A DNA stretch of 64,000 nucleotides from Candidatus Paraburkholderia kirkii (GCA_001189345.1 LFKV01000004.1:1-64000); one strand, 5' to 3'; counted from the stretch's first letter, positions 9,154 through 19,907 are shown. Numbers and translations: made by a program. The notes: generated from the letters alone by a model not told the origin.

Positions 9154-9822
9154 TCACCCGGCATCCGCCGCGCGCACCGCGCGCACGAACGCCGCCATTC
9201 GAGCGGGATCCTTCACGCCCTTGGCGCCCGGCACTTCGATGCCGCTCGAGACATCGACCGCGTACGGGCGCACGCGCCGAATGGCCTCACTGACATTTTG
9301 CGCGTTCAACCCACCACTCAAAACGGCCCGATGCCCGAGATCTGTTGGGATAAGTGACCAATCGAATACCTTTCCACCGCCGCCGAAGCCCTCGACGAGC
9401 GCGTCGAGCAGAAGGCCGCCTGCGGCTTTGAATTCAAGAGACGATTCTATCAAATGGGCCGCCGACGCATCAGACCCAATGCGCAGTGCGCGCCAATAGA
9501 ATAAACCCGCAATTTCGGCGAGTTCTTCGCATTTTTCCGGCGTTTCGTCGCCATGGAACTGCAGCAGCGAAAGCGGCACGTTCGACGTGACTTCCCGGAT
9601 CCACTCGGGCGTCGCGTTCACGAAAAGCCCCACGGCCGACACGAGCGGCGGCACGTGCCGTGCCAGCTCGACCGCCTGCGCGACGCTCACCGAGCGCGGG
9701 CTCGGCGGATAGAACACGAAGCCCACGGCATCCGCGCCGAGCGCGACGGCGTGCTGCACGTCCGCGACACAGGACAGTCCGCAGAGCTTGATGCGGGTGC
9801 GATGCAAATCTCTCTCGGTCAT
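9154..9822 (-). CDS. trpF: phosphoribosylanthranilate isomerase
   Basis: TrpF converts phosphoribosylanthranilate to CdRP by an Amadori rearrangement in tryptophan synthesis. It is a free-standing 222-aa enzyme, not fused to trpC. The general base Cys is in RIKLCGLSC near the N-terminus, and the catalytic acid Asp is in the [13 protein letters not shown] region near the C-terminus. Its ATG overlaps the truA stop (ATGA), so the two are translationally coupled. The order truA-trpF-trpB is conserved in this group. Confidence 0.96.
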   Translation of the reverse strand: MTERDLHRTRIKLCGLSCVADVQHAVALGADAVGFVFYPPSPRSVSVAQAVELARHVPPLVSAVGLFVNATPEWIREVTSNVPLSLLQFHGDETPEKCEELAEIAGLFYWRALRIGSDASAAHLIESSLEFKAAGGLLLDALVEGFGGGGKVFDWSLIPTDLGHRAVLSGGLNAQNVSEAIRRVRPYAVDVSSGIEVPGAKGVKDPARMAAFVRAVRAADAG

Positions 9823-10622
9823 TTCGGCTCCGCCCAGATTGCGCTCCAGGGCATGGCGGCGATATGCGGCGGCGGTACCGCGAAGCGTTCAGGATAGCCG
9901 ACCTCGGTCAGATACAGCCCGTCGGGCATGAAGGTCGGCGCGGCAGCGCGGCGGTCGCGCGCGGCGAGCACTTCGGCCATCCACGAAGCGGGATGACGAC
10001 CCCGGCCGACCGCGACGAAGCACCCCATCAGGTTGCGCACCATGTGATGCAGGAACGCGTTGGCGCGGAACCGGAAGTGGACGAAATCGCCCTGCTCGCG
10101 CACGTCGATCCGATAGACGTGCTTCACCGGCGTCTTCGACTGGCAATCCGCCGCGCGGAACGACGAAAAATCGTGCTCGCCGATCAGGCACGCGGCGGCT
10201 TCACGCATCGCGGCGACGTCGAGCGGCGTGTGCACCCAGCCCGCGCGCCTCGCGAGCATCGGCGAACGCACCGGATTCACGTACAGCACGTAGAAATACG
10301 TGCGCTCGAAGGCCGCGAAACGCGCGTGAAAATCGTCGGGCATCGGTTTCGCCCATTGCACCGCGATCGTCTCCGGCAGGAAGACATTCGTGCCGCGCAC
10401 CCACGAGAACTCGGCGTGGTCCAGATCGGTGTCGAAATGCACCACCTGGCCGAGGCCGTGCACGCCGGTATCGGTGCGGCCGGCCACGACCGTCTGCAGC
10501 GGCGTCTGCGCGAACTCCGCGAGCGCGCGCTCCAGTTCGTTCTGCACCGTCTTGCCGTGGGGCTGGGACTGCCAGCCGCAGAACGCCGAACCATTGTACT
10601 GAATGCCTAAAGCAATGCGCAT
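9819..10622 (-). CDS. truA: tRNA pseudouridine(38-40) synthase
   Basis: TruA converts uridines 38-40 of the tRNA anticodon arm to pseudouridine. The protein is 267 aa. The catalytic Asp51 lies in the family motif [13 protein letters not shown], and [13 protein letters not shown] near residues 190-205 is the second conserved block. It starts one base after the fimV-like gene ends and overlaps trpF by 4 bases, which suggests tight co-transcription. The gene is intact. Confidence 0.96.
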   Translation of the reverse strand: MRIALGIQYNGSAFCGWQSQPHGKTVQNELERALAEFAQTPLQTVVAGRTDTGVHGLGQVVHFDTDLDHAEFSWVRGTNVFLPETIAVQWAKPMPDDFHARFAAFERTYFYVLYVNPVRSPMLARRAGWVHTPLDVAAMREAAACLIGEHDFSSFRAADCQSKTPVKHVYRIDVREQGDFVHFRFRANAFLHHMVRNLMGCFVAVGRGRHPASWMAEVLAARDRRAAAPTFMPDGLYLTEVGYPERFAVPPPHIAAMPWSAIWAEPK

Positions 10623-10623
10623 T

Positions 10624-12672
10624 TCAGGAGTGCGGAGCCAGCGTCGAAAGAAGGGTGGCGGCCTGCTGGCGCGTCGCCGGATCGTTCGATTCGATCACTT
10701 CCTGCAGCAGGGTGCGCGTGCCCTGAAGATCGCCCAGCTCGATGTATTCGGCGGCGAGCTCCAGCTTGTTGCGCGCGATCGTCGCCAGTTGCGCGGGCGT
10801 CAGGGCCGGCAGCGACTCGGTCGCGCTCGACGACGGGCCGAGATCGAAATCGAGGCTCAGCGGCCCGAACTTCGTTGCGCCGAGCCCCGCGACGGACGCC
10901 GGACCGGCGGTGCCCGCCTCGATCTGCGAAGCCACCGACTGCGATTGCTTCGCGGCGGAATCGGCTTGTTGCGCCGGGTTCGGCTGGACGACCGGCCGCA
11001 GCACGAACGGCGCCTGCCCGATCGACTGTACGCCCGCCATTCCGGCACTCGGCGGTGCTTGGAGCGGTGCGTCGCGCGGCGGCGGTTCGAGCGTCGCAGG
11101 CGGCGTGACTGCCGCGGGTTCCGCCGCACTAGGCGGATTGAGCTTCAGTTCCATGCGCGGCGGCAGGCCCATGTCGAGCGAGTCGAGCGCCTGAATCGCC
11201 TCCTGCGGAAACTTGGGCATCGGGAAGCTGTGCCCGAGCGCCGGTTCCTCGTCCGGCGCGACGCCCGGGCGCGCCTGCGCTTCGAGCGCCGCCCCTTCGT
11301 CGACGGCGCGCGCCTTCAATTCGCGAAGCTCGGCCTCGCGCGCAATGATTTCGCGGGCGGCGGCCTCGCGCGCCTGCGCCTCGCGCTCGGTAACCTCACG
11401 CAGTTCGGCCTCGCGGGTTTCCGCCTCACGCGCGGCCAGTTCGCGCGCAGCGGTTTCCCGTGCGCGATTTTCTCGCTCTTCGGCTTCCTGGGCGGCCGCC
11501 TGCCGTGCCGCGGCCTCGCGCTCCTCTGTTTCCCATTTCTCGGTATCGGGCTTCGCCGGCTCACCGGCTTGCGGTTCGCCCGTCTCGGCCGCGCTCAGCG
11601 AAGCCAAGGGCAATGGCGGCACGAAATCCGGATAACGTGCCGCGGGCGGAACGGGTGCGAACGGTGCTTTTTCAGCAGCCGGACTCGCCGTCGACTCACG
11701 CCGTTCGGCGCCGTGCGCCTCGGTCGTCGGAGGCAGTTCATCCTCGGAGGGCGTCGCGGGCGCCGGAGTCGCATCGGCGCTTTCGAGGCTCGCCGCGGCC
11801 GCATCGAGTTCGGATCGACCGCGCTCGCCCGATCTACCCTCGAGACCGGCTACCGCAGCCGGAGCCGCCCCGGTCTTTCCGAGCGCGGCGTTGCGCGCGT
11901 CCGCATCGGCCTGAGCCTCCTCCTGCGTGCGGAACGAGCGAGGCGCCCGATCGTCGTCCTCGATCTTCGCCTGCCGGCGCTTGCCGCGCCGAATCAGCAG
12001 CAGGACGGCGATCACCGCGATCACGATACCGACGATCACCGGCGACACGCCGCCGCCTTTCTCGGACGCGGGCGCCGTGCTGGCGGGCGCGCTTGCCGCA
12101 ATCGCAGGCGCGGACGAGGTTTCAGGCGTCTGCTGAGGCGCCGAGGCGACGTCCGCAGGCGCGCTCGCTTCCGGCGCGGCAGACGAAGCAACAGTCGCGG
12201 CCGATGAAGCCGCCGTCGCACTGTCGGACGCCGGCGCGGCAACGGCCGCGCTGGCAGCCTGCGCCTCGGCAGGGGCGTTTTCCGGTGCGGCAGGAACCGA
12301 CGCCGGCGCGGGTGCCGACGCGCCGCTCAACTCGGCGGGCACGGTCAGCACCGACCTGAGCTTCAGCCTGTTGATGTCGTGATTCGAAAACGCGCCCGGA
12401 TTGGCGTCGAACAGCGTGCGCGCCGCGCGCTCGCGGACTTCGCGGTCTTTCGAGCCTGTGAGCTCGCCGGCGATATCGTTCCGCGATTGTCCCGGCTTGA
12501 CCGCGTACTGCGCCGCACCGTTCGCCTCCGGTGTCGCGCCGGCCGTCGCGCCGCTCGCCTGTGCGAACGCATCCCCGGGATTCGCCCAGAACGCCGCGCA
12601 GACGGAGAGGCCTGCCGCGACGAACACCGCACGCGATGACGAAAGGGGAGACCGGCGAGGTAGTTGGATCAT
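10624..12672 (-). CDS. FimV-like peptidoglycan-associated protein with long coiled coil
   Basis: A 682-aa envelope protein. ATG 12672 ([13 protein letters not shown]) has GGAG upstream and starts a signal-peptide-like segment ending near [10 protein letters not shown]. The order is: a FimV N-terminal domain (around [20 protein letters not shown] to [10 protein letters not shown]), an Ala/Pro/Ser-rich linker, and one transmembrane helix ([20 protein letters not shown]). A cytoplasmic Ala/Glu/Arg repeat region ([19 protein letters not shown] and onward) follows, predicted as coiled coil, and then a FimV C-terminal TPR-like domain ([20 protein letters not shown]). FimV in Pseudomonas supports type IV pili and polar assembly. 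The position between asd and truA matches Pseudomonas and other betaproteobacteria. The exact role here is inferred. Confidence 0.88.
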   Translation of the reverse strand: MIQLPRRSPLSSSRAVFVAAGLSVCAAFWANPGDAFAQASGATAGATPEANGAAQYAVKPGQSRNDIAGELTGSKDREVRERAARTLFDANPGAFSNHDINRLKLRSVLTVPAELSGASAPAPASVPAAPENAPAEAQAASAAVAAPASDSATAASSAATVASSAAPEASAPADVASAPQQTPETSSAPAIAASAPASTAPASEKGGGVSPVIVGIVIAVIAVLLLIRRGKRRQAKIEDDDRAPRSFRTQEEAQADADARNAALGKTGAAPAAVAGLEGRSGERGRSELDAAAASLESADATPAPATPSEDELPPTTEAHGAERRESTASPAAEKAPFAPVPPAARYPDFVPPLPLASLSAAETGEPQAGEPAKPDTEKWETEEREAAARQAAAQEAEERENRARETAARELAAREAETREAELREVTEREAQAREAAAREIIAREAELRELKARAVDEGAALEAQARPGVAPDEEPALGHSFPMPKFPQEAIQALDSLDMGLPPRMELKLNPPSAAEPAAVTPPATLEPPPRDAPLQAPPSAGMAGVQSIGQAPFVLRPVVQPNPAQQADSAAKQSQSVASQIEAGTAGPASVAGLGATKFGPLSLDFDLGPSSSATESLPALTPAQLATIARNKLELAAEYIELGDLQGTRTLLQEVIESNDPATRQQAATLLSTLAPHS

Positions 12673-12755
12673 TGAGGCTCCGGAGTACGGCGAATTGAAA
12701 CGAAACGGCGACAACCGGTCCGCTCGCACACGGTTTTGCAACGAACGACGCCGCA

Positions 12756-12790
12756 GAAAAACAAAAAGCGCCACGAGAAACGCGACGCTT
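12756..12790 (-). terminator. Rho-independent terminator after asd
   Basis: On the minus strand an 8-bp stem (12781-12788 with 12768-12775, including G-U pairs) closes a 5-base loop and is followed by a T-rich tract (plus-strand AAAAA at 12763-12767 and further A runs). It sits just downstream of the asd stop at 12829 and upstream of the fimV-like gene, so it probably ends or attenuates the leu-asd transcript. Confidence 0.6.
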
Positions 12791-12828
12791 CCTGGTCCTG
12801 GCACGCGCTTCCAGGCGCGTAGTTTACT

Positions 12829-13953
12829 TTACTTGTCGAGCAGAATGCGCAGCATGCGGCGCAGCGGCTCGGCCGCGCCCCACAGCAGCTGATCGCCGAC
12901 CGTGAACGCCGACAGATATTCGCCGCCCATCGCCGCCAGCTTGCGCAGACGGCCGACCGGCACCGACAGCGTACCCGTCACGACCGCGGGCAACAGATCG
13001 CGCATGGACGCTTCGCGCTCGTTCGGCACGACCTTCACCCAGTCGTTCGCCGACGCGAGGATGCCGTTCACTTCGTCCAGCGGCACGTCCTTCTTCAGCT
13101 TGATGGTGAGCGCCTGCGAGTGGCAACGCATCGCGCCGATGCGCACGCACAGGCCATCGACGGGGATCGAGCCCGGCTGCCCCATTGCCGGCTTGCCGAG
13201 AATCTTGTTGGTTTCCGCGCCACCCTTCCATTCTTCCTTCGACATGCCGTTGCCGAGATCCTTGTCGATCCACGGGATCAGCGAGCCCGCGAGCGGCACA
13301 CCGAAGTTGTCGACGGGCATGCGCTCGCCGTTCATCGCGGCGAGCACGCGGCGGTCGATGTCGAGAATGGCCGAGGCCGGATCGGCGAGATCTTCCTTCG
13401 CCACGCCGTAGAGCACGCCCATCTGCTGGAGCAGCTCGCGCATGTTCTGCGCGCCCGCGCCCGAGGCGGCCTGATAGGTCATTGCCGTCATCCAGTCGAC
13501 GAGGTTCTCGCGGAACAGGCCGCCCAGCGCCATCAGCATCAGGCTGACCGTGCAGTTGCCGCCGACGAAGTCACGGCCGCCCTTGACGAGCGAATCCTTG
13601 ATGACGTCGAGATTGACCGGATCGAGGATGATGACCGCATCGTCCTTCATGCGCAGCGCCGAGGCCGCGTCGATCCAGTAGCCCTTCCAGCCCGCCGCGC
13701 GCAGCTTCGGATACACCTCGTTGGTATAGTCGCCGCCCTGGGCAGTGATGATGGCGTCGCACTTCTTCAGGTCGTCGATGCTCGTCGCGTCTTTGAGCTT
13801 CGTCTCGTTTTTGGCGAACGACGGCGCGTTGCCGCCCGCATTACTGGTGCTGAAGAACACCGGTTCGATCAAGTCGAAATCGCCTTCCTGCTGCATGCGC
13901 TGCATCAGGACGCTGCCGACCATGCCGCGCCAACCAACGAGACCTACGTTCAT
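12829..13953 (-). CDS. asd: aspartate-semialdehyde dehydrogenase
   Basis: Asd reduces aspartyl phosphate to aspartate semialdehyde, the branch point for lysine, threonine, methionine and diaminopimelate for the cell wall. The protein is 374 aa, typical of the gammaproteobacterial-type enzyme. It has the NADP-binding N-terminus [20 protein letters not shown], the catalytic Cys134 in GGNCTVSLM, and the substrate region SQALTIKLK. It lies downstream of leuB across a 419-base gap that includes a terminator, so it probably has its own promoter. The gene is intact. Confidence 0.97.
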   Translation of the reverse strand: MNVGLVGWRGMVGSVLMQRMQQEGDFDLIEPVFFSTSNAGGNAPSFAKNETKLKDATSIDDLKKCDAIITAQGGDYTNEVYPKLRAAGWKGYWIDAASALRMKDDAVIILDPVNLDVIKDSLVKGGRDFVGGNCTVSLMLMALGGLFRENLVDWMTAMTYQAASGAGAQNMRELLQQMGVLYGVAKEDLADPASAILDIDRRVLAAMNGERMPVDNFGVPLAGSLIPWIDKDLGNGMSKEEWKGGAETNKILGKPAMGQPGSIPVDGLCVRIGAMRCHSQALTIKLKKDVPLDEVNGILASANDWVKVVPNEREASMRDLLPAVVTGTLSVPVGRLRKLAAMGGEYLSAFTVGDQLLWGAAEPLRRMLRILLDK

Positions 13954-14307
13954 GACTCACTACCCTTGAAGTGGAGGCTTCCCCGCATCCTTACCCGGCG
14001 TGGCCGCGCGGGGAAGACGCTCGGACACGAGGGACGATCAGCGAATCGTGATCGCTTTGATGGAGATTTTCGTAATGCGCGCGAGTTTCACAAACCCGGA
14101 CGTACCCCGGACGTACCGATGATGGCATCGATGCGCGTGCCGATAGCGAGTTCCGTTGCGACGGCGTTCGAGCCGCGTCCGATGGAAACCAGAGAGAATT
14201 GAGAGTTTCTTCGCCATGACAAAAGAATATACATGGTAACCCGATGTTTTCATCAGCCCGGTGAGGCATGCGCGTGAAAATCGTGGGGATCGTGCGCGAA
14301 CATCGGT
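13954..14307. other. asd upstream region, no confident gene
   Basis: This stretch should hold the asd promoter, but I could not fix -10 and -35 boxes with confidence. A short minus-strand open frame (14038-14253, 71 aa, very rich in Arg and His) has no family I recognise and no convincing ribosome-binding site. I do not call it a gene. Confidence 0.4.
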
Positions 14308-14364
14308 AAAAAGAGACGATCGGCCGCTTTATTGCGCGCTTTCGCGTTCGCGGCCGATCGTTCT
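14308..14364 (-). terminator. Rho-independent terminator after leuB
   Basis: ACGATCGGCCGC (14316-14327) pairs perfectly with GCGGCCGATCGT (14350-14361) around a 22-base loop. On the minus strand the stem runs into CTCTTTTTACC, a good T tract. It lies immediately after the leuB stop and would end the leuCDB transcript. Confidence 0.75.
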
Positions 14365-14372
14365 CCGGGCAA

Positions 14373-15440
14373 TTACAGCGCCTTCAGCACCGCGTCGCCC
14401 ATTTCCTTCGTGCCGACGACCCGGCCGTCCGCCGTTGCGATGTCGCCGGTGCGGTAGCCCTGCTCCAGCACCTTTTTCACCGCGTTCTCGATGCGATCCG
14501 CCTGCTCCGTCTTGCCGAGCGAGTAGCGCAGCATCATCGCGGCCGACAGGATGGTCGCGAGCGGATTGGCGACGCCCTTGCCCGCGATGTCCGGCGCGGA
14601 GCCGTGCGACGGCTCGTACAGGCCCTTGTTGTTCTTGTCGAACGACGCCGACGGCAGCATGCCGATGGAGCCGGTCAGCATCGCGGCTTCGTCCGAGAGA
14701 ATGTCGCCGAACATGTTGCCGGTCACGACCACGTCGAAAGCCTTCGGCGCCTTGACGAGCTGCATCGCCGCGTTGTCGACGTACATGTGCGACAGCTCGA
14801 CGTCCGGATATTCCTTCGCGACCTCGATCATTGTGTCGCGCCACAGTTGCGACGTTTCGAGCACGTTGGCCTTGTCGACGCTCGTCAGCTTCTTCTGGCG
14901 CTTCTGCGCCGCCTGAAACGCGACGTGCGCGATGCGGCGCACTTCCGGCTCGGAGTAACGCATCGTGTCGAAGCCTTCCTTCGCGCCTTCGAACGGGCCG
15001 TCCGGCGCCTCGCGCACGCCGCGCGGATAACCGAAGTAGATGTCGCCATTGAGTTCGCGGACGATCAGGATGTCGAGGCCCGACACGATCTCCGGTTTGA
15101 GCGACGACGCGCCCGTCAGCTGCGGATAGCAGATCGCCAGACAGAAGTTCGCGAAAAGTTGCAGATGCTTGCGCAGACCGAGAATCGCCTGCTCGGGACG
15201 CAGCGCGCGTTCGAGCTTGTCGTACTTCCAGTCGCCGACGGCGCCGAACAGGATCGCGTCGGCTTCCTTGGCGAGCGCGAGCGTCGCATCAGGCAGCGGA
15301 TGGCCCTTCGCCTCTTAGCCCGCGCCGCCGACAGGCGCTTCTTCCAGCTCGAACTTCTCGCCGAGCGCGTTCAGCACCTTGACCGCTTCGGCGGTGATTT
15401 CCGGACCGATCCCGTCGCCGGGCAACACTGCAATTTTCAT
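14373..15440 (-). pseudogene. leuB: 3-isopropylmalate dehydrogenase with an in-frame stop
   Basis: LeuB oxidises and decarboxylates 3-isopropylmalate, the third step of leucine synthesis. The frame from ATG 15440 ([20 protein letters not shown]) to 14373 is 355 codons, the exact family length, with no frameshift. Codon 42 is TAA (15317-15315), where the family has Tyr (TAC) in the segment APVGGAG-Tyr-EA. Everything after it is normal, including the substrate Arg region [14 protein letters not shown] and the catalytic [11 protein letters not shown] single C-to-A change would explain the stop. leuC and leuD upstream are intact. Unless the stop is read through, restarted internally or is a base error, leucine synthesis is blocked here. 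Confidence 0.85.
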
Positions 15441-15481
15441 GTCTCGCTTCCTTCTGTGTTCGTGTTTCGCTTGATTGACGA

Positions 15482-16132
15482 TCAGCCGACGAGGCGGTTG
15501 TTCAGCCACGGCTGCTTCGCGAGGCACTCGGCTTCGAACTGGCGGATCTTGTCGGCGTGACGCAGCGTGAGGCCGATATCGTCGAAACCGTTCAGCAGAC
15601 AATACTTGCGGAAGCCCGGCACGTCGAACTTGTACTCGGTGCCGTCGCCGGCGCGCACGGCTTGCGCTTCGAGATCGATCGTCAGCTTGAAGCCGACGAA
15701 TGCGTATGTCTCGTTGAAGAGCTTGTCGACTTCCTGCTCCGTCAGCACGACCGGCAACAGGCCGTTCTTGAAGCAGTTGTTATAGAAGATGTCCGCGAAG
15801 CTCGGCGCGATGATCGCGCGGAAGCCGTACTGATCGAGCGCCCACGGCGCGTGCTCGCGCGAGCTGCCGCAGCCGAAGTTTTTGCGCGCAAGCAGAATCG
15901 ATGCGCCCTGATAGCGCGGCTGGTTCAGCACGAAGTCCGGATTGAGCGGACGCTTGCTGTTGTCCTGGCCGGGCTGGCCTTCGTCGAGATAACGCCATTC
16001 GTCGAACGCGTTCGGGCCGAAGCCCGTGCGCTTGATCGACTTCAGGAACTGCTTCGGGATGATCGCGTCCGTATCGACGTTCTCGCGATCGAGCGGCGCG
16101 ACGAGGCCGCTATGCACAATGAATTTTTCCAT
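15482..16132 (-). CDS. leuD: 3-isopropylmalate dehydratase small subunit
   Basis: LeuD is the swivel-domain subunit that joins LeuC to isomerise 2- to 3-isopropylmalate. The protein is 216 aa. It opens [29 protein letters not shown] and has the conserved [21 protein letters not shown] motif in shortened view ([14 protein letters not shown]). It lies between leuC and leuB with short gaps, an operon. The entericidin gene often found between leuC and leuD in Burkholderia is absent; only 42 bases separate them. Confidence 0.96.
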   Translation of the reverse strand: MEKFIVHSGLVAPLDRENVDTDAIIPKQFLKSIKRTGFGPNAFDEWRYLDEGQPGQDNSKRPLNPDFVLNQPRYQGASILLARKNFGCGSSREHAPWALDQYGFRAIIAPSFADIFYNNCFKNGLLPVVLTEQEVDKLFNETYAFVGFKLTIDLEAQAVRAGDGTEYKFDVPGFRKYCLLNGFDDIGLTLRHADKIRQFEAECLAKQPWLNNRLVG

Positions 16133-16174
16133 GACGCTTCAGCCTTTCAAGTGTTCGGGTTCACCACGCGTCGA

Positions 16175-17584
16175 TCACGCGAGCTTGCGCACGTCGACGA
16201 AGTGGCCTTCGATCGCGGCGGCGGCGGCCATCGCGGAGCTCACGAGATGCGTGCGTCCGCCCGCGCCCTGACGACCCTCGAAATTGCGATTCGACGTCGA
16301 TGCGCAGCGCTCGCCCGGCTCCAGGCGGTCCGCGTTCATCGCGAGGCACATCGAGCAACCCGGCTCGCGCCATTCGAAACCGGCGTTCGTGAAGATCTTG
16401 TCGAGGCCTTCGCGCCCGGCCTGCGCCTTCACGAGACCCGAGCCCGGCACGACCATCGCGAGACGAACGTTCGACGCGACGCGCTTGCCGAGCGACTTCA
16501 CGACATACGCGGCGGCGCGCAGGTCTTCGATGCGCGCATTCGTGCACGAGCCGATGAAGATCTTGTCCGGCTTGATCGATTCGATCGGCGTGTTCGGTTG
16601 CAGCGCCATGTAGATCAGCGCGCGCTCCATCGCGTCGCGCTTGACGGGATCCCTTTCCTTCTCGGGATCGGGCACGCGGCCGCCGATCGAGGTCACCATT
16701 TCCGGCGACGTGCCCCACGTCACCTGCGGCACGATCTCGGCGGCGTTCAGCTCGACGACGCGATCGAAATGCGCGTCCGGGTCCGACTTGAACTGGCGCC
16801 AGTACTCGACCGCCTGATTCCACTCGACGCCCTGCGGCGAGTACGGACGATCCTTCAGGTAGTTGATGGTCGTGTCGTCGACCGCGACCATGCCGGCGCG
16901 CGCGCCCGCTTCGATCGCCATGTTGCAGACGGTCATGCGGCCTTCCATCGACAGCGCGCGGATGGTCGAGCCGCCGAATTCCATCGCGTAGCCGGTGCCG
17001 CCCGCCGTGCCGATCTTGCCGATGATCGCGAGCACGATGTCCTTCGCCGTGCAGCCACTCGGCAACTGGCCCTCGACCTTCACGAGCATGTTCTTGCTCT
17101 TCTTATGCAGGAGCGTTTGCGTGGCGAGCACGTGCTTCACTTCCGACGTGCCGATGCCGTGCGCCAGCGCGCCGAACGCGCCGTGCGTGGACGTGTGCGA
17201 GTCGCCGCAGACGATCGTCATGCCGGGCAGCGTCGCGCCCGGCTCCGGCCCGATGATGTGCACGATGCCCTGGCGCAAGTCATTCATCTTGAACTGCGTG
17301 ATGCCGAAGGCATCGCAGTTTTCGTCGAGCGTATCCACCTGCAGCTTGGAGACCGGATCGGCGATGCCGTGCGAGCGGTCGGTCGTCGGCACGTTGTGGT
17401 CGGACACCGCCAGATTCGCGCTGATGCGCCACACCGGGCGCTTTTCGAGCTTCAGGCCTTCGAAGGCTTGCGGGCTCGTCACTTCATGCAGCAGGTGACG
17501 GTCGATATAGAGGATCGAGGTGCCGTCCTCTTCAGTGTGGATGACGTGCGTGTTCCACAGTTTGTCGTAGAGAGTCTGTGCCAT
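16175..17584 (-). CDS. leuC: 3-isopropylmalate dehydratase large subunit
   Basis: LeuC is the [4Fe-4S] aconitase-family subunit for the second leucine step. The protein is 469 aa. The cluster cysteines are visible in [26 protein letters not shown] and [10 protein letters not shown]. It starts at ATG 17584 and is the first gene of leuC-leuD-leuB on the minus strand, so the leu promoter should lie in 17585-17877. The gene is intact. Confidence 0.97.
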   Translation of the reverse strand: MAQTLYDKLWNTHVIHTEEDGTSILYIDRHLLHEVTSPQAFEGLKLEKRPVWRISANLAVSDHNVPTTDRSHGIADPVSKLQVDTLDENCDAFGITQFKMNDLRQGIVHIIGPEPGATLPGMTIVCGDSHTSTHGAFGALAHGIGTSEVKHVLATQTLLHKKSKNMLVKVEGQLPSGCTAKDIVLAIIGKIGTAGGTGYAMEFGGSTIRALSMEGRMTVCNMAIEAGARAGMVAVDDTTINYLKDRPYSPQGVEWNQAVEYWRQFKSDPDAHFDRVVELNAAEIVPQVTWGTSPEMVTSIGGRVPDPEKERDPVKRDAMERALIYMALQPNTPIESIKPDKIFIGSCTNARIEDLRAAAYVVKSLGKRVASNVRLAMVVPGSGLVKAQAGREGLDKIFTNAGFEWREPGCSMCLAMNADRLEPGERCASTSNRNFEGRQGAGGRTHLVSSAMAAAAAIEGHFVDVRKLA

Positions 17585-17877
17585 GGTGAGCGCTTTCGTG
17601 AGTGACTGCGGGGAATGTGCTGTTGTGGTTCATCGACAGCTTGTTAGTCGATTATGCCACTTCCCGACGCGCCGCGGGTACCAAGATGAGAGAAAAAAAC
17701 CAGTAAAAACAGTGCGTTATGGTGGTGGTGCCGGTACCCGGATCCGCACTACCAGTCTGCCCGGATATCCGTGTGCTGCCCGATCGGCTTAATCCATTCG
17801 GCCGAATGGTCGCCGGGTGTCGCGTCGCTTAGGCTATGGGGGGCCGGCCCACGGCAGGCCAAAGTACCAACATTGTA
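17585..17877. other. leuC-mazE divergent intergenic region
   Basis: The region between divergent leuC and mazEF probably holds the leu promoter on the minus strand, but I could not assign it. A minus-strand stretch around 17700-17760 ends in GGTACCGGCACCACCA, which looks a little like a tRNA 3' end, but it lacks a T arm that pairs. No leader peptide was recognised. Confidence 0.35.
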
Positions 17878-17906
17878 TTGACCAGACAACCATGGAGTCG
17901 TAACAT
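17878..17906 (+). promoter_or_regulatory. predicted sigma-70 promoter of mazEF
   Basis: TTGACC (17878-17883) and TAACAT (17901-17906) are separated by exactly 17 bases, a near-consensus sigma-70 promoter. It ends 20-32 bases before the two candidate mazE starts. MazE-MazF complexes usually repress their own promoter; I did not find a clear palindrome to name as the operator. Confidence 0.6.
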
Positions 17907-17937
17907 CGTGCTTCCACATCCAGTCATGAGCGAATCC

Positions 17938-18186
17938 ATGAAAACCACTATCCGGAAGATGGGCAACTCCCAGGGCGTCCTGATTCCCAAACCATTCCTT
18001 GCCCAGCTGGGCCTGGAGAAGGAGGTCGAAATGGAAGTCGAAAACGACGCAATCGTCTTGCGCCGTCCGCGCAACAAGACTCGCGAAGAATGGGCCGACG
18101 CCAGCAAATCGCTCGCGCACAGCGGCGATGACCGGCTCGCCATGGGCGACTTCGGCAATGCGGATGATTCGGAGCTGGAATGGTAG
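17938..18186 (+). CDS. mazE: antitoxin MazE
   Basis: An 82-aa AbrB-fold antitoxin that binds and neutralises MazF and represses the operon. The N-terminal swapped-hairpin domain is clear: MKTTIRKMGNSQGVLIPKPF followed by LEKEVEMEVENDAIVLRRPR. The acidic C-terminal tail (MGDFGNADDSELEW) is the MazF-binding part. I prefer ATG 17938, which begins the domain exactly; ATG 17926 would add MSES. Neither has a strong ribosome-binding site. The stop overlaps the mazF start, which couples translation. Confidence 0.88.
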   Translation: MKTTIRKMGNSQGVLIPKPFLAQLGLEKEVEMEVENDAIVLRRPRNKTREEWADASKSLAHSGDDRLAMGDFGNADDSELEW

Positions 18187-18500
18187 CCCGCGGCGACATC
18201 TGGCTCGTCGCGCTGGACCCGACGCTGGGCAGCGAGATTCAGAAAACGCAGCCGTGTGTCGTGGTCTCTCCACCCGAATTGCACGACCACCTGCGCACCG
18301 TGATCGTCGTCCCGATGACGACCAAAAGCAGGCCCGCGCCTTTTCGCATCGCGGTCTCGTTCAGACGCAAGCGCGGGCTTGTTCTGCTGGATCAGGTCCG
18401 CACCGTCGACAAGGTTCGGCTGGTCAAGAAAGAAGGGGCCGTCGATGCCGATACGCTCTCGGGCGCGCTGGGCATCCTGCAGGAAGTGTTCGCCGACTAG
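18180..18500 (+). CDS. mazF: mRNA interferase toxin MazF
   Basis: A 106-aa PemK/MazF-fold endoribonuclease that cleaves mRNA at short sequence motifs. It has the family opening ARGDIWLVALDPTLGSEIQK, then QPCVVVSP, VIVVPMTT and LLDQVRTVDK, the last containing the conserved Arg region. Its ATG overlaps the end of mazE by 7 bases, so antitoxin and toxin are coupled. A two-way hairpin terminator follows. The cleavage specificity cannot be predicted from the sequence. Confidence 0.9.
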   Translation: MVARGDIWLVALDPTLGSEIQKTQPCVVVSPPELHDHLRTVIVVPMTTKSRPAPFRIAVSFRRKRGLVLLDQVRTVDKVRLVKKEGAVDADTLSGALGILQEVFAD

Positions 18501-18547
18501 CGAACGCCCGACGCGGATTCCTTCGCTTTTCGCGTGGCCTCGAAAGA

Positions 18548-18579
18548 AAAAGCCCTGGCGGTCACCCACCAGGGCTTTA
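18548..18579. terminator. bidirectional terminator between mazF and gltA
   Basis: AAGCCCTGG (18550-18558) pairs with CCAGGGCTT (18569-18577) around a 10-base loop. A runs lie to the left and TTT to the right, so the hairpin has a T tract in both directions. It sits between convergent mazF (plus) and gltA (minus) and probably serves both. Confidence 0.8.
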
Positions 18580-18605
18580 TCAACCAACCTGAGACCGACG
18601 AAGCT

Positions 18606-19907
18606 TTAACGCTTCGCCAGCGGCTTCACTTCACGCGGCGTCTGGCCGATGAACAGCTGACGCGGGCGGCCGATCTTCTGTTCCGGATCCGCAATCATTT
18701 CGTTCCACTGCGCGATCCAGCCGACCGTACGCGCCATCGCGAAGATGCAGGTGAACATCGACGTCGGGATGCCCAGCGCGCGCTGCACGATGCCCGAGTA
18801 GAAGTCGACGTTCGGGTACAGCTTGCGCGAGACGAAGTATTCGTCTTCCAGTGCGATCTTTTCGAGCTCCATCGCGAGCTTGAAGAGCGGATCGTCGTGC
18901 AGGCCGAGTTCGTTCAGCACTTCGTGGCACGTCTCGCGCATCAGCTTCGCGCGCGGGTCGTAGTTCTTGTACACGCGATGACCGAAGCCCATCAGCTTCA
19001 CGCCCGAGTTCTTGTCCTTCACCTGCTTGATGAACTCGGGAATGTTGTCGACCGAGCCGATCTCTTCCAGCATGTTGAGCGCCGCTTCGTTCGCGCCGCC
19101 GTGCGCCGGGCCCCACAGACACGCGATACCGGCCGCGATGCACGCGAACGGATTCGCGCCCGACGAACCCGCCAGACGCACCGTCGAGGTCGATGCGTTC
19201 TGCTCGTGGTCCGCGTGCAGGATCAGGATGCGGTCGAGCGCGCGCACAAGCACGTCGTTGACCTTGTACTCTTCGCACGGGTTCGAGAATATCATGTGCA
19301 TGAAGTTCGCGCTGTACGAGAGTTCGTTCTTCGGATAAACGAACGGCTGGCCGATGCTGAACTTGTACGCCATCGCAACCAGCGTCGGCAGCTTCGCGAT
19401 CATGCGGATCGCGGAGACTTCGCGGTGACGCGGGTCGTTGATGTTCAGCGAGTCGTGATAGAACGCCGACAGCGCACCGACTGCTGCCGTCAGCACGGCC
19501 ATTGGGTGCGCGTCGCGGCGGAAGCCGCGGAAGAAGAAGTGCATCTGCTCGTGCACCATCGTGTGACGCGTGACCGTGTCCACGAATTCCTTGTTCTGCC
19601 CCTCGTTCGGCAGTTCGCCCTTCAGGAGCAGATAGCAGGTTTCGAGGAAGTCCGCGTTCACCGCGAGTTGCTCGATCGGGTAGCCGCGATACAGCAGCTC
19701 GCCCTTGTCGCCGTCGATGTAGGTGATCGCGGAATTGCACGACGCCGTCGACATGAAGCCCGGGTCATACGTGAACTTGCCGGTCTGGCCGTACAGCTTG
19801 CGGATGTCGATCACGTCCGGGCCCATCGTGCCCTTGTAGATTGGCATTTCGACGCTCGGCGAGTTGTCGCTGAACGATAGCGTGGCTTTAACATCTGACG
19901 GGGTCAT
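18606..19907 (-). CDS. gltA: citrate synthase
   Basis: Type II hexameric citrate synthase, which condenses oxaloacetate and acetyl-CoA to citrate as entry to the TCA cycle. The protein is 433 aa. Catalytic-region motifs are present: [15 protein letters not shown] with an active-site His and [16 protein letters not shown] with the second His. The N-terminal domain contains [14 protein letters not shown]. It lies downstream of sdhE, separated by about 175 bases that should carry its own promoter. The gene is intact. Confidence 0.97.
   Translation of the reverse strand: MTPSDVKATLSFSDNSPSVEMPIYKGTMGPDVIDIRKLYGQTGKFTYDPGFMSTASCNSAITYIDGDKGELLYRGYPIEQLAVNADFLETCYLLLKGELPNEGQNKEFVDTVTRHTMVHEQMHFFFRGFRRDAHPMAVLTAAVGALSAFYHDSLNINDPRHREVSAIRMIAKLPTLVAMAYKFSIGQPFVYPKNELSYSANFMHMIFSNPCEEYKVNDVLVRALDRILILHADHEQNASTSTVRLAGSSGANPFACIAAGIACLWGPAHGGANEAALNMLEEIGSVDNIPEFIKQVKDKNSGVKLMGFGHRVYKNYDPRAKLMRETCHEVLNELGLHDDPLFKLAMELEKIALEDEYFVSRKLYPNVDFYSGIVQRALGIPTSMFTCIFAMARTVGWIAQWNEMIADPEQKIGRPRQLFIGQTPREVKPLAKR

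Noticed and set aside
11300-11560. Repeat array resembling a CRISPR or VNTR
   Set aside because: The repetition comes from the Ala/Glu/Arg coiled coil of the FimV-like protein; units are irregular and in frame, with no spacers.
14038-14253. 71-codon minus-strand frame upstream of asd
   Set aside because: Arg/His-rich composition, no ribosome-binding site, no recognised family.
15557-17605. Long open frame on the plus strand (682 codons) opposite leuC and leuD
   Set aside because: Same type of shadow; the minus-strand leu genes explain the coding signal.
17700-17760. Possible tRNA gene on the minus strand
   Set aside because: The GGTACCGGCACCACCA end resembles an acceptor end, but no T-arm or anticodon arm pairs.
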